NCBI GenBank assembly: GCA_049794535.1
Contig: JBARCX010000083.1
Coordinates: forward strand, 1-18,241
Length of the DNA: 18,241 nt
DNA from: JBARCX01 sp049794535
Lineage (GTDB): Bacteria; Pseudomonadota; Gammaproteobacteria; Xanthomonadales; Rhodanobacteraceae
Direction of reading: 5' to 3'
Both the position numbers and the translations under genes were made by a program. The notes under the pieces are model-generated. The model did no database searches. It had not been told where the DNA came from and saw only the letters and a list, made by a program, of their open reading frames with translations. Numbering within the stretch: position 1 is the stretch's first letter; the number at the start of each line of letters is the position of its first letter. Positions 7,761 through 16,216 of the stretch are shown piece after piece.

Positions 7761-8429
7761 ATGAACGTTCTTCTCTTCGGCGCTACCGGCATGGTGGGCC
7801 AAGGTGTGCTGCGCGAATGCCTGCTTGCCTACGATGTGGCGCGGGTGCAGACGGTTGGCCGCACGCCAACCGGTCAGCAGCATTCGAAGCTCAAGGAGCT
7901 AGTGCACGCGGACCTGTTCGATCTCAGTGCGATCGAGCCTGCGTTGCAGCATTTCGATGCCTGCTTTTTCTGCATTGGCGTGACCTCGTCCGGTATCGCC
8001 GAGGCCGAGTACACACGATTGACCTACGACCTCACACTCACCATCGCGCAGAGTGTGGCGCGGCTTAATCCAAAGATGACCTTCGTCTATGTGTCTGGTG
8101 CCGGTGCAGATAGCAGCGAAGCAGGCAAGACGATGTGGGCACGCGTGCGTGGGCGCGCCGAAAATGCCTTGCAGCAGTTGCCGTTCAAAGCGGTGTATAT
8201 ATTTCGGCCGGGCATTATCCAGCCGTTGCATGGCATACGGTCCAAGACCGATGCCTACCGTTGGTTTTACCTGTTGGCCCGGCCGGTACTGCCACTGCTG
8301 CGCAGGATGTTCCCGAGTACGGTGTTGAGCACGCAAATCGTGGGGCGCGCCATGTTGGCCGTAGTCCGACACGGTGCACCCAAGGCGGTATTGGAAGCGG
8401 CGGATATTCGCGCAGCAGGGCGTGCCTGA
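7761..8429 (+). CDS. NAD(P)-binding atypical short-chain dehydrogenase
   Basis: This is a 222-residue Rossmann-fold protein of the NAD(P)H-binding epimerase/atypical SDR type. The N-terminus, NVLLFGATGMVGQGVLREC, has the GxxGxxG nucleotide-binding motif (G7, G10, G13). A later FVYVSGAGAD strand is the usual position of the catalytic Ser in this group. FRPGIIQPL near residue 150 is the typical R-P-G/x turn of YbjT/YwnB-like proteins. The classical YxxxK pair is not obvious, as expected in atypical members, so a binding or regulatory role is as likely as an oxidoreductase. ATG 7761 gives the family-like N-terminus with the strand starting at residue 2; the longer frame back to 7647 would run through the REP element. 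The substrate is unknown. Confidence 0.8.
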   Translation: MNVLLFGATGMVGQGVLRECLLAYDVARVQTVGRTPTGQQHSKLKELVHADLFDLSAIEPALQHFDACFFCIGVTSSGIAEAEYTRLTYDLTLTIAQSVARLNPKMTFVYVSGAGADSSEAGKTMWARVRGRAENALQQLPFKAVYIFRPGIIQPLHGIRSKTDAYRWFYLLARPVLPLLRRMFPSTVLSTQIVGRAMLAVVRHGAPKAVLEAADIRAAGRA

Positions 8430-8520
8430 TCGGGCCGAGAGGTAGGCACTGGCAGGGACGTGACGGGAACTCTGTAATGTGTTTCTGTATCACAGCTATT
8501 CACCGCACAGGGAGCGTCGC

Positions 8521-9315
8521 ATGTCTCATAGCCGTTTGTTCATGGGTCGTCTGTCTATTGCACTGGCTTTCGGTTGGCTTGCGGCATCCAATGCCCAGGC
8601 CGACCCTTTAACCGACCTGCGCGCGACACTGGCGCGCATGCACGCGAATGATCCATTCGCGGCCACGCTGGATGTACGCAATACGTCCACTAACGGCAGC
8701 AGTGATAAACCGCATACCACCCATGCAGAGTTACAGCTGCATGTGGAGGGTGGGTCTAATGGTCTGCATATCGGTTTTGCTCCGGATCTGCTGGCTCGTG
8801 CTTCACAAGAGGCTGAGGCGCATGCGAAGAATCCGGACGTACCCATGCCGACCCACGATCTGCTGAACGAGCTGGATCCGATAAGCGTTCAGTCCATGCT
8901 CGATGTCGCGCCCACCCTGCTGCGCAAGCTCGAAGGTGCGACCTTGAGCACGCAGCGTGATGAGATGCATAACGGCAAGCCTACCCATTTGCTGGTGTTC
9001 AATATTCCACCAGGCGTGTCTTCGGAAGACAGCGATTCGATCAAGCATTACGAGGGCCATCTGAATGTGTGGCTGGGCGCCGATGGCGTACCTGTCGCGA
9101 TGGAGGAAAGCCGTGCGTACAACGGGCGCAAATTCTTCATCAGTTTCGAGACGGGTATGAGCCAATCCGCTGTTTTGAAATCGATAGGTACAAGACTCGT
9201 TGCTATCTCACGGCGTAGCGAAAACAAGGGCTCAGGCCTGGGGCAGGCGAGCGACAGCGTGGATCAGGTGACACTGACCCCGGTAGCTCAGGGCGCTGCG
9301 CAGCCATCCAGCTGA
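8521..9315 (+). CDS. Exported protein of unknown function
   Basis: This is a 264-residue protein with a signal peptide (LSIALAFGWLAASNAQA, likely cut at AQA-DP near residue 25). GGGAG lies 7 bases before ATG 8521, which decides the start over the in-frame upstream alternative at 8479. The mature part begins with a charged helix (LTDLRATLARMHANDPFAATLDV), then alternates beta-strand-like segments. LDVRNTS, AELQLHVEGG, LVFNIPPGV and LNVWLGADGVPVAMEES recall the layered strands of periplasmic outer-membrane-linked proteins. No catalytic motif was identified. It is followed by kch on the opposite strand after a 14-base gap, so the two converge. It may be co-transcribed with the SDR gene 91 bases upstream. 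Confidence 0.7.
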   Translation: MSHSRLFMGRLSIALAFGWLAASNAQADPLTDLRATLARMHANDPFAATLDVRNTSTNGSSDKPHTTHAELQLHVEGGSNGLHIGFAPDLLARASQEAEAHAKNPDVPMPTHDLLNELDPISVQSMLDVAPTLLRKLEGATLSTQRDEMHNGKPTHLLVFNIPPGVSSEDSDSIKHYEGHLNVWLGADGVPVAMEESRAYNGRKFFISFETGMSQSAVLKSIGTRLVAISRRSENKGSGLGQASDSVDQVTLTPVAQGAAQPSS

Positions 9316-9329
9316 CACTCGTTATTGCG

Positions 9330-10577
9330 TCAACGAGGTGCTTTCGACGTCGCGTCGTTGGTCTGTTGAAAGACGCTGTGCATCACGAACTCCGGCGTGA
9401 CCTGCTCACCGGTCATCAACATGGCGGTGAGCTCGCCGCCGAGCACCTGCGGCGCAATGATCACGTCCGGCTGTGACAGCTTCACCCGGCTGAGGTGCTG
9501 CGCGTCGTTCACGGCGGCTACCGTGCGCGCACTGCCTCCCAACTCTTTGACGGCGAGCACGACGAACGCGTTCTCCGAGTCATCGACCAGCATCGCCAAC
9601 ACCGCATCGGCGAGGTGGGCGCCGGCTTCGCGTAGTACATCGGCATTGCTTGGGTCACCCACTACCAGATCGACACCTTTGAGTTCACCATCTTCCGGTG
9701 CCTTGCGCAGAATGCGTGTGACAGGGCGGCCGCGACGAGTCAGTTCGTGCCAGGTGTTGACGGCTAGCGATGTATTGCCGACCACCACGAAATGGTTTTC
9801 GCGTTTCATGTCTGAACCTCTGCGATTAACGATGCGTTGCAGGCTGCGATTGATCATCGGTGAAATCACCGCCGTCAATGAGGTGGCGAACACCGCCACG
9901 CCGAGCACGATCACCGATACGGCGAACAGCTTGGCGTCCTGCGTCTGCGGAGTGATGTCGCCATAGCCGACCGTCGTCATGGTGACCATGGCGTAATAGA
10001 ACGCCGTGACAAGGTCGGTGATGTGGGGCTTGAAATCCTCGCCCATGTAATAGCTGCCGAACGTGGCATAGGTGATCAGCATCGCCACCGAAGTCACCGC
10101 AAATAGCGTGCTGGCGGCAACGCTGGATCGGTCGAATTGCCGCCAGGAGGCAAGCATCGCCGCGAACACAAAGACGTAATAGGCCAGTAGTTGATGGTCC
10201 TGGCGCTCATGCACGCCGAACATGGTGCTGAGCGATGCGGTAATGGCCAGCATCAGCGCCATCACCCATGCCAACCGCGAACGCAGCAGCAACCCTAACG
10301 CCATCGTCAGCATGCCGCCGCTGATCAGCAGCGGCGGGAATAACCGAGGTTCGGTACGTAAACCGCCGAACAGCAATAGCTGTACGTACCGGCTCAGGTC
10401 AGTGCCGACATCCGCGCGCAGCAGCCAGATACTGCCCAGGGCGAGCAGTAGCGCCAATGGCACATGGGGAAACCATTGATAACCGTGGACAGCACGATAC
10501 ACGCGCTGCACAGACATACGAATACGCTGGGAAAGCGTGGGTTGGATAAGTGCGGGCTGGTCGGGTGTGGGTGTCAT
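9330..10577 (-). CDS. kch: Voltage-gated-type K+ channel with RCK domain
   Basis: This is an inner-membrane potassium channel similar to E. coli Kch (417 residues; here 415). The N-terminal half has hydrophobic segments, then the pore helix and selectivity filter TTVGYGD (about residues 201-207) and a final inner helix. From about residue 263, HFVVVGNTSLAVNTWHELTRRG opens an RCK/TrkA-N domain, followed by the conserved NAFVVLAVKEL and PDVIIAPQ. These parts align closely with E. coli Kch as I know it. ATG 10577 is preferred; TTG 10589 would add four residues, and neither has a strong ribosome binding site. A strong internal start lies at the beginning of the RCK domain (separate entry). It is divergent from the oxygenase-like gene and converges on the exported protein gene. 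RCK domains usually gate the channel through ligands or redox. Confidence 0.92.
   Translation of the reverse strand: MTPTPDQPALIQPTLSQRIRMSVQRVYRAVHGYQWFPHVPLALLLALGSIWLLRADVGTDLSRYVQLLLFGGLRTEPRLFPPLLISGGMLTMALGLLLRSRLAWVMALMLAITASLSTMFGVHERQDHQLLAYYVFVFAAMLASWRQFDRSSVAASTLFAVTSVAMLITYATFGSYYMGEDFKPHITDLVTAFYYAMVTMTTVGYGDITPQTQDAKLFAVSVIVLGVAVFATSLTAVISPMINRSLQRIVNRRGSDMKRENHFVVVGNTSLAVNTWHELTRRGRPVTRILRKAPEDGELKGVDLVVGDPSNADVLREAGAHLADAVLAMLVDDSENAFVVLAVKELGGSARTVAAVNDAQHLSRVKLSQPDVIIAPQVLGGELTAMLMTGEQVTPEFVMHSVFQQTNDATSKAPR
9807..9821 (-). promoter_or_regulatory. Internal Shine-Dalgarno and start codon within kch
   Basis: On the minus strand AGAGG (9817-9821) lies 7 bases before an in-frame ATG (9807-9809), the methionine at residue 257 of Kch, in RGSDMKRENHFVVVG directly before the RCK domain. 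It would give a soluble 159-residue RCK protein from 9809 to 9330. E. coli kch is reported to use an internal start at the equivalent methionine (about M240). This site is stronger than the one for the full-length protein. Confidence 0.6.
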
Positions 10578-10908
10578 CGATAACGGCAATGTCCGTGTGA
10601 TTCCGATTTGAGGCCTGCGGCTTTCCTCACCTTAACAGTGGCGGCTGATGCCACCAAACCAACGGCCATATGCCCTGATGGGCGCTTGCCCCCGTCGTCA
10701 GATCGAAAGCCAGCGCTGCTTGAGTGTGGCGGCAATGCCCGATTTTTTGACCGACTCCTGGGGTGCATGCCGGGTCTCATCAGGTGCGCCGGTTTGCTGA
10801 TAACTGCACGATGGACTTTCCGGCATCGCTGCGGTGCCGGTAACAGCTGACCACGGAATGTCCGTGGCGGCTTATCGACGCAGCCATCCCAAACAGTGGA
10901 GATTCACA
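10578..10908. other. Intergenic region between divergent kch and oxygenase-like gene
   Basis: This gap of about 330 bases carries the 5' ends of both genes. No open frame with protein-like sequence was found on either strand. It contains the short stem GTGGC/GCCAC at about 10637-10653 and a better hairpin near the right-hand gene (separate entry). No clear -35/-10 pair is visible. Confidence 0.4.
10851..10867 (+). promoter_or_regulatory. Leader hairpin of the oxygenase-like gene
   Basis: CCACGGA (10851-10857) and TCCGTGG (10861-10867) form a perfect 7-bp stem with loop ATG, about 40 bases upstream of ATG 10909. A role in mRNA stability or regulation is possible; the sequence alone does not show it. 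Confidence 0.3.
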
Positions 10909-11685
10909 ATGAACGCTCGTTTTGAACGTACCGGCCCCTTGACTGAACTGACCAGCTACCCCCAGTGGGCACAGGATATGGTCGCGGCGTGCGAGGGTGC
11001 TAAACAGGGGGTACTCGATCATGAAGTATGGAGACTGATGCGAGCAGCCCGTCTGGGTCGCGAGGCGACCTATAACTTCATGGTAGGCGTCTGGCCTGTG
11101 ATTGAGCGCTTTCCTGGCTATATGGCGCACAATTTGCTTAAGACCCAGTATGGTCGTAGCGACGGTGACAACTTGGCGCGGCGCTGGTTGGTTCGCAATA
11201 TCCGCGTTGAGCAAAACCACGCCGATTACTGGTTGCATTGGGCAGAGGGGGCCGGTGTAGCACGAGAGGAAGTACTCAATGGCTTGTCGCCTCAAGGCAG
11301 CCAGTCGCTAGCCAGCTGGTGCGAGGAGGTTTGCCGTCGGGATAGCCTGGCCGCAGGCGTTGCGGCGACCAACTATGCCGTGGAGGGGGTTACCGGGGAC
11401 TGGTCGCAGATGATCTACGAAAGCGAGGCCTACGCACGCAGCATGCCGGAGCAATCGCGTATCCAAAGCCTGCGTTGGCTTCAGCTTCACGCTGCCTATG
11501 ACGATACTCATCCATGGGAGGCGCTGGAAATTGTCTGCACATTGATGGGTACGGCCCCCAGCCTTGACGCGGTGGAGCATCTACGGGAATGCATTACGCG
11601 CAGTTACACCAGCATGTGCATAACACTTGATCGTTGCCTGGGTACAGTTCACAGTTCGGGCATGGCGAGTGAAGTGGCTGCCTGA
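10909..11685 (+). CDS. TenA/PqqC/CADD-like heme-oxygenase-fold metalloenzyme
   Basis: This is a 258-residue, probably all-helical cytoplasmic protein of the heme-oxygenase-like superfamily (TenA, PqqC, CADD and di-iron HDO enzymes). Candidate metal ligands are E101 and H104 (VEQNHADYW), E159 (NYAVEG), and H194, D198, H201 (LQLHAAYDDTHPW). The last trio is H-x3-D-x2-H, exactly the spacing of CADD ligands H174/D178/H181, and E159 fits CADD E142. This argues for an iron or mixed-metal oxygenase rather than a TenA thiaminase or cofactor-less PqqC. The first pair is E-x2-H here but E-x6-H in CADD, so the site is not identical. The substrate is unknown; CADD relatives make p-aminobenzoate from their own tyrosine. 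GGAG lies 7 bases before ATG 10909. The next gene starts 69 bases on. Confidence 0.78.
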   Translation: MNARFERTGPLTELTSYPQWAQDMVAACEGAKQGVLDHEVWRLMRAARLGREATYNFMVGVWPVIERFPGYMAHNLLKTQYGRSDGDNLARRWLVRNIRVEQNHADYWLHWAEGAGVAREEVLNGLSPQGSQSLASWCEEVCRRDSLAAGVAATNYAVEGVTGDWSQMIYESEAYARSMPEQSRIQSLRWLQLHAAYDDTHPWEALEIVCTLMGTAPSLDAVEHLRECITRSYTSMCITLDRCLGTVHSSGMASEVAA

Positions 11686-11754
11686 TTAGGCGCGATTGAT
11701 GCATGGCATATGACTAGAATCATGGTTGCAGCAGTCACGGGACACTGAGGCGCT

Positions 11755-14505
11755 ATGCCTGTCGCTCGAACTACCTTGCAACGACCCTTGTCTCGGCGCC
11801 TGTTACCGCTGGTATATGCGTTAGCGGCGGTTATCGGGCTGATTTTGCTGCTTACATGGGGTGCCATGCAGGTTCAGGTCACTCTCGCCGGCTTCCTCAA
11901 CGGCGAGAGTGTCTGGTCGAAGGCGCAAAAACAGGCGGTCGTGGACCTGGATGCGTATGCCGGTAACAACGATCCGGCGGACCTGACGGCAAAGCTGGCC
12001 GATTTTCGACTGAACTACGCAGTATTGGAATCTGATCGGTTCGCGCGCGACAGTATTGCTTCCGGGCACTACAGTCACGCCGAAGTGACGGCGGCTTTCA
12101 AGCGCGGCAACGTTATCCCTGCCGCGATTCCGGGCATGATCTTCATGCTGGATTATTTCTCCACGGCGCCCTACATGCATCAGGCGCTACAGGCGTGGCG
12201 CTCCACCGACGCCAAGCTCTTCGAATTGGGGCAGATCGCTGACGAGCTGCAGCAAGCTCATGTCCAGGGCCATCTTGCGCGCGAGGATGTTATTCGCCAG
12301 CGCAGTCGCATCACGGCGGTTAACGACTACATCGAGCCGCGCAGCAAGCTGTTCTCGCTGGAAATCGCGCATGGCGCGGTCTGGCTGGGCCGGGTGCTGT
12401 TTATTGCCGTTTTCCTGACCGCGTGTCTGGCCTCGTTGCTGTGGTTACGCATGGCTATGCGGATTCTGTCCAGCATCCGCGGTACCGAGGAGCGATATAG
12501 CCTGCTATTCGACAGTGCTGCCGACGCAATCGTCATGGTGGACGCGGCCAGTGGTCATATTCTCGATGTGAACCACACGATGAAAACGTGGGCCGGCAAT
12601 GGCAAGACGACATTGATCGGCGAGCAGTTTTCCGATCTCTTCGTATCGTCGCAGGCTCATGAGGGTGTGGGGGGTTTACGTGGCCCCAACGACACGGTCC
12701 GTCCGGTGGAGATGCAGAGCAGCCTGGTTGCCTGGGGTGAGCAATCCGTGCGGCAGGCGATCATCCGCGATATTACCGAGCGCGTGAATCTGGATCAGAC
12801 GCGACGTATCGCTGCCCAGGCGCTGGCCAGTATTGCCGAGGGCGTGATCATTGCCGATGCCAATCGCCGGGTGATACGGGTCAATGCCGCGCACAACGAG
12901 ATCACTGGGTTCTGTGAGCAGGACCTGCAAGGGCGGCATTTCGACGAGACGCGCAGCCTGCCCAACGGCGAGCCGCTGCCTGCGTCGGTATGGGCGGCTA
13001 TCGCTATCAGCGGTAACTGGTTGGGTGAGGTACAAAGTCTTCATCGCGACGGCAGCGTCTATCCGGAGCGGCTGAGCATCAGCGCCATTCGCGACGAGCT
13101 TGGGCAGCTACAGAATTACGTGGCGGTTTTTACCAACATCAGCACCGCCAAGGCGAGCCAGCAAAGACTTGAATATCTGGCCGCCCACGACCCACTGACC
13201 GATCTCGTCAACCGTGCCGAGTTTGAGCGCTTGTGCGAACAGGCGATTGTCACCGCCTCACGTGATCACTCAGCGCTCGCTGTGCTGTTCGTCGACCTCG
13301 ATGCGTTCAAGGTGGTCAATGACAGCTACAGCCATGCGATTGGCGACCGCTTGCTGGCGAAGGTGGCAGAGCGCATCAAGCGTGAGCTGTCAGCCAACGA
13401 TTTGGCCGGGCGCATCGGTGGTGATGAGTTCACCGTCCTGGTAGGTGGGCTGCAATCACGTGAGCAGGCTGGCGCGCTGACGCATCGCCTGCTGGCCGCG
13501 TTGGCCGAGCCGATCATGATCGGAGACTACGAGCTGATATTGAGCGCCAGCATTGGTATTGCCGGCTATCCGCTGGATGGTCAGGACGCCACCATGTTGA
13601 TCGCCAACGCCGATGCGGCGATGTATGTCGCGAAGACCGAGGAACGCAATGCGTTCCGCTTCTATACGCCGATGATGCAGGCCGATGCACGCCGACGCCT
13701 GGCCTTGGCTGCTGAGCTGCGCCAGGCGCTGGAGGGCAACGAATTTCGGCAGGTTTACCAGCCAAGTATCGAGTTACGTAGCGGCCGCATTGTTGCGGTC
13801 GAGGCGCTGCTGCGCTGGGAGCACCCTGAGCGGGGCATGATCCAGCCGGTCGAGTTCATTCCGTTGGCGGAACGACTTGGCCTGATTCGGCGCATCGATG
13901 AATGGGTATTGCGTGCAGCCTGCGCGCAAATGCATCACTGGGACACCATTGGCATGCCTGCCGTACGCATGGCTGTCAATGTCTCGGCCGGCTGGTTTGG
14001 TCACCCCAGCTTTGTCGAAGATATTCGGGCAACGTTGCTGTCATGGCATATCGCCCCGCAGCGACTGCTGCTGGAGATCACCGAAGGGGTGATTCTTCGC
14101 CTCGGCGAAGACATGGAACACACGATGCGCGAGCTGCACGCGCTAGGTGTTGGCGTCGCGATTGATGATTTCGGCACCGGCTACTCCGCGATGAGTTACC
14201 TCAAGCTGCCGGCGATTGCTTGCCTGAAGATCGATCAAAGCTTTGTCATGGGTTTACCAAGTGATGCCAATGATGCGGCCATCGTGGAAGCCATGCTGAC
14301 GTTGTCACGCAACCTTGGCTTGTATGCCATAGCCGAAGGTATTGAGAACGAAGCGCAGCACGATTTTCTGGTGCGCGCCGGTTGTCAGGAAGGGCAGGGC
14401 TTCCTTTATTCGCACGCCTTGTCCGGCAGCGACATAGAACGGCTGCTACGCCGCCACCCCAGTCATGGCCCGGCCAAACTGCAGTTGGTGCCACCGCGCG
14501 GGTGA
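11755..14505 (+). CDS. Membrane-bound PAS-GGDEF-EAL cyclic-di-GMP enzyme
   Basis: This 916-residue protein probably both makes and breaks down cyclic di-GMP. A first membrane helix (about 17-40) and a second (about 211-233) enclose a helical domain of about 170 residues that would face the periplasm and sense a signal. Two PAS-like regions follow (about 245-345 and 350-465). The GGDEF domain starts at HDPLTDLVNR (478-487) and has an intact GGDEF motif at 555-559. The inhibitory I-site RxxD is lost (S546-A-N-D549). The EAL domain has an intact EAL at 683-685, N742, E774/E777 (EITE), DDFGTGYS (804-811), K825 and EGIEN (861-865), so both activities are expected. GAGG lies four bases before ATG 11755. 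It may be transcribed with the oxygenase-like gene 69 bases upstream. Confidence 0.93.
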   Translation: MPVARTTLQRPLSRRLLPLVYALAAVIGLILLLTWGAMQVQVTLAGFLNGESVWSKAQKQAVVDLDAYAGNNDPADLTAKLADFRLNYAVLESDRFARDSIASGHYSHAEVTAAFKRGNVIPAAIPGMIFMLDYFSTAPYMHQALQAWRSTDAKLFELGQIADELQQAHVQGHLAREDVIRQRSRITAVNDYIEPRSKLFSLEIAHGAVWLGRVLFIAVFLTACLASLLWLRMAMRILSSIRGTEERYSLLFDSAADAIVMVDAASGHILDVNHTMKTWAGNGKTTLIGEQFSDLFVSSQAHEGVGGLRGPNDTVRPVEMQSSLVAWGEQSVRQAIIRDITERVNLDQTRRIAAQALASIAEGVIIADANRRVIRVNAAHNEITGFCEQDLQGRHFDETRSLPNGEPLPASVWAAIAISGNWLGEVQSLHRDGSVYPERLSISAIRDELGQLQNYVAVFTNISTAKASQQRLEYLAAHDPLTDLVNRAEFERLCEQAIVTASRDHSALAVLFVDLDAFKVVNDSYSHAIGDRLLAKVAERIKRELSANDLAGRIGGDEFTVLVGGLQSREQAGALTHRLLAALAEPIMIGDYELILSASIGIAGYPLDGQDATMLIANADAAMYVAKTEERNAFRFYTPMMQADARRRLALAAELRQALEGNEFRQVYQPSIELRSGRIVAVEALLRWEHPERGMIQPVEFIPLAERLGLIRRIDEWVLRAACAQMHHWDTIGMPAVRMAVNVSAGWFGHPSFVEDIRATLLSWHIAPQRLLLEITEGVILRLGEDMEHTMRELHALGVGVAIDDFGTGYSAMSYLKLPAIACLKIDQSFVMGLPSDANDAAIVEAMLTLSRNLGLYAIAEGIENEAQHDFLVRAGCQEGQGFLYSHALSGSDIERLLRRHPSHGPAKLQLVPPRG

Positions 14506-14519
14506 ATGGTTTCACCCGC
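14498..14519. terminator. Hairpin between the convergent EAL and msrA genes
   Basis: GCGGGTGAA (14498-14506) and TTCACCCGC (14511-14519) form a perfect 9-bp stem with loop TGGT. The stem includes the TGA stop of the GGDEF-EAL gene. There is no T-run on either strand, so it may act as a weak bidirectional terminator or an mRNA 3' end protector. Confidence 0.5.
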
Positions 14520-14526
14520 ACGCGAC

Positions 14527-15231
14527 TCAATGCAGCTGCACGCCCACCACGCTCTGTTCGGCCTTATATAACGCTGGAAATTCCTGCCTCAGATGCCGCA
14601 CCTTGGGTGCATCGTTGACCACGATGTAAAGGTCATCTGGATGCAACCGGGCGTAATCCTGGTGGTAGTTCTCGGCGGGGTAGAACGCTTCCAGCGGCTC
14701 GACGCGCGTGACAATCGGGTCGCCAAATACCTTTGCGGTACCCAGCTGAGCGATATAGGCATTGGCAATCTGTTGCTGTTGCGCAGAGCTATAGAAAATT
14801 TCCGAGCGGTATTGCGTGCCGGAATCCGGGCCTTGCCGATTGAGTTCGGTGGGGTCGTGCGCAACGGCGAAATACACCTTCAGTAATTGACCGTAGCTGA
14901 CGACAGCGGGATCGAATACCACCTTCACCGATTCCGCATGGCCAGTGTTGCCATCACTCACATCGTCATAATGCGCGGTGGATGCCTGGCCACCGCTATA
15001 GCCAGCCCACACTTGTCGCACACCGCGAACGTGCTCGAACACCGCTTGCACCCCCCAGAAGCAGCCGCCGGCAAACACCGCGACCTGGTCGCCATGCGAT
15101 GTGGTTTTCGATGCGTCGAGTGCTGGATCGGGTAGATCACTACTGATAGCTGATGCGCTGCACGCGGCAAGGCCAACCACCAGCAGCAGGCTGGCGAGGC
15201 GACCTGTAGAACGGGGGCGACGGTAGAACAT
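14527..15231 (-). CDS. msrA: Peptide methionine sulfoxide reductase MsrA, lipoprotein form
   Basis: The enzyme reduces methionine-S-sulfoxide in proteins. It is 234 residues long, with a lipoprotein signal: a hydrophobic stretch ending LAAC (lipobox 21-24) followed by Ser, so it is probably lipidated at C24 and sent to the outer membrane, facing the periplasm. The catalytic motif GGCFWG is intact (C57). Conserved MsrA segments include GVQAVFEHVRGV, GYSGG, HAESVKVVFDP, HDPTELNRQGPDSGTQYRS and NYHQDY. Beyond C24 and C57 no other cysteine is present, so the usual resolving cysteine is missing; regeneration would need an outside thiol partner. GGAG lies 7 bases before ATG 15231. It is divergent from nat. 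No msrB partner is adjacent. Confidence 0.93.
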   Translation of the reverse strand: MFYRRPRSTGRLASLLLVVGLAACSASAISSDLPDPALDASKTTSHGDQVAVFAGGCFWGVQAVFEHVRGVRQVWAGYSGGQASTAHYDDVSDGNTGHAESVKVVFDPAVVSYGQLLKVYFAVAHDPTELNRQGPDSGTQYRSEIFYSSAQQQQIANAYIAQLGTAKVFGDPIVTRVEPLEAFYPAENYHQDYARLHPDDLYIVVNDAPKVRHLRQEFPALYKAEQSVVGVQLH

Positions 15232-15392
15232 GGCGTATCTCCGTAGGGTGTTCGGATACCTAGTGATTCGTCCGTGGAGCCGCAGGGGTTACATCATGTC
15301 GATTTACATCGAGCCGACTGACATCAGAGTGATATTGGAGCGATAGCCGAGCGCAATGTATCGTGGGCAACCCGTCAGTCATACGTTTAACC

Positions 15393-16205
15393 ATGACCCA
15401 CACCATTGATCTGGATGCCTACTTGCAGCGTATTGGCTATGACGCTTCGCCTGTCGCCAATGTGGAAACTTTGCGCCGGTTGGCGATTGCCCACGCGGCG
15501 GCGATCCCGTTCGAGAATCTCGACCCCTTGCTCGGGGTGCCGGTGGATATTTCGCCTGCCGCGGTGGAGCGCAAGCTGGTACATGAGGGGCGCGGTGGAT
15601 ACTGCTTCGAGCAGAACCTGCTGTTCGCCGAAGTGCTGCGAGCGGTTGGCTTTGAGGTGTCCGAGCTGATCGCACGCGTATTGTGGACGCAGCCGGAAGA
15701 TGCCATCACGGCACAAACCCATATGCTGCTGCGCGTGGAGCTAGATGGCGAAAGCTGGCTGGCCGATGTGGGGTTTGGCAGCCAGACGCTTTCTGGCGCA
15801 CTGCGGCTGCAGGCCGATATCGAACAGTCAACGAGCCTCGAGCCGTTCCGGCTGATCATGGTGAATGATGAGTGGCGCATGCAGGCGAAGATTCGCGGGC
15901 AATGGTTGACGCTGTATCGCTTTGATCTGCAGCACCACCATCCGATCGATTACGTGGTCGCCAATCACTACGTTTCTACGCATCCGGCATCGCATTTCAC
16001 CCACAGCCTGATTGTGGCGAGAACCATGACAGATCGTCGGCTGACGCTGCGCAATCGGGAGTACACGATACGTCGACTCGATAGCGAACCTGAGCGTCGT
16101 ACGTTACGTGATGCTGCTGAGATACGAAGCGTGTTGACGTCAGAGTTTCTGCTGCGACTGCCGGAGCATGCGGAGCTGGATCGGCGGCTGGATAGGCTGC
16201 CGTAA
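15393..16205 (+). CDS. nat: Arylamine N-acetyltransferase
   Basis: The enzyme transfers an acetyl group from acetyl-CoA to arylamines, hydrazines and related compounds in the cytoplasm. The 270 residues match the family's usual 270-280. The Cys-His-Asp triad is intact: C71 in RGGYCFEQN, H110 in QTHMLLRV and D125 in LADVGFG. The conserved PFENLDPLLG precedes it. ATG 15393 gives the usual short N-terminus (MTHTIDLDAYLQRIGYD); GTG 15363 would add ten residues. Neither has a strong ribosome binding site. The gene converges on ybcJ with an 11-base gap and is divergent from msrA, so it is probably a single-gene unit. The natural substrate is unknown. Confidence 0.93.
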   Translation: MTHTIDLDAYLQRIGYDASPVANVETLRRLAIAHAAAIPFENLDPLLGVPVDISPAAVERKLVHEGRGGYCFEQNLLFAEVLRAVGFEVSELIARVLWTQPEDAITAQTHMLLRVELDGESWLADVGFGSQTLSGALRLQADIEQSTSLEPFRLIMVNDEWRMQAKIRGQWLTLYRFDLQHHHPIDYVVANHYVSTHPASHFTHSLIVARTMTDRRLTLRNREYTIRRLDSEPERRTLRDAAEIRSVLTSEFLLRLPEHAELDRRLDRLP

Positions 16206-16216
16206 AAATCCCATGC

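Noticed and set aside
8486..8502. CRP-like TGTGT...TCACA upstream of the exported hypothetical gene
   Set aside because: The spacing is seven bases and one half-site is off consensus.
10608..10850. An 80-codon plus-strand frame in the kch upstream gap
   Set aside because: No ribosome binding site, no protein-like pattern, and it ends just before the real gene's leader.
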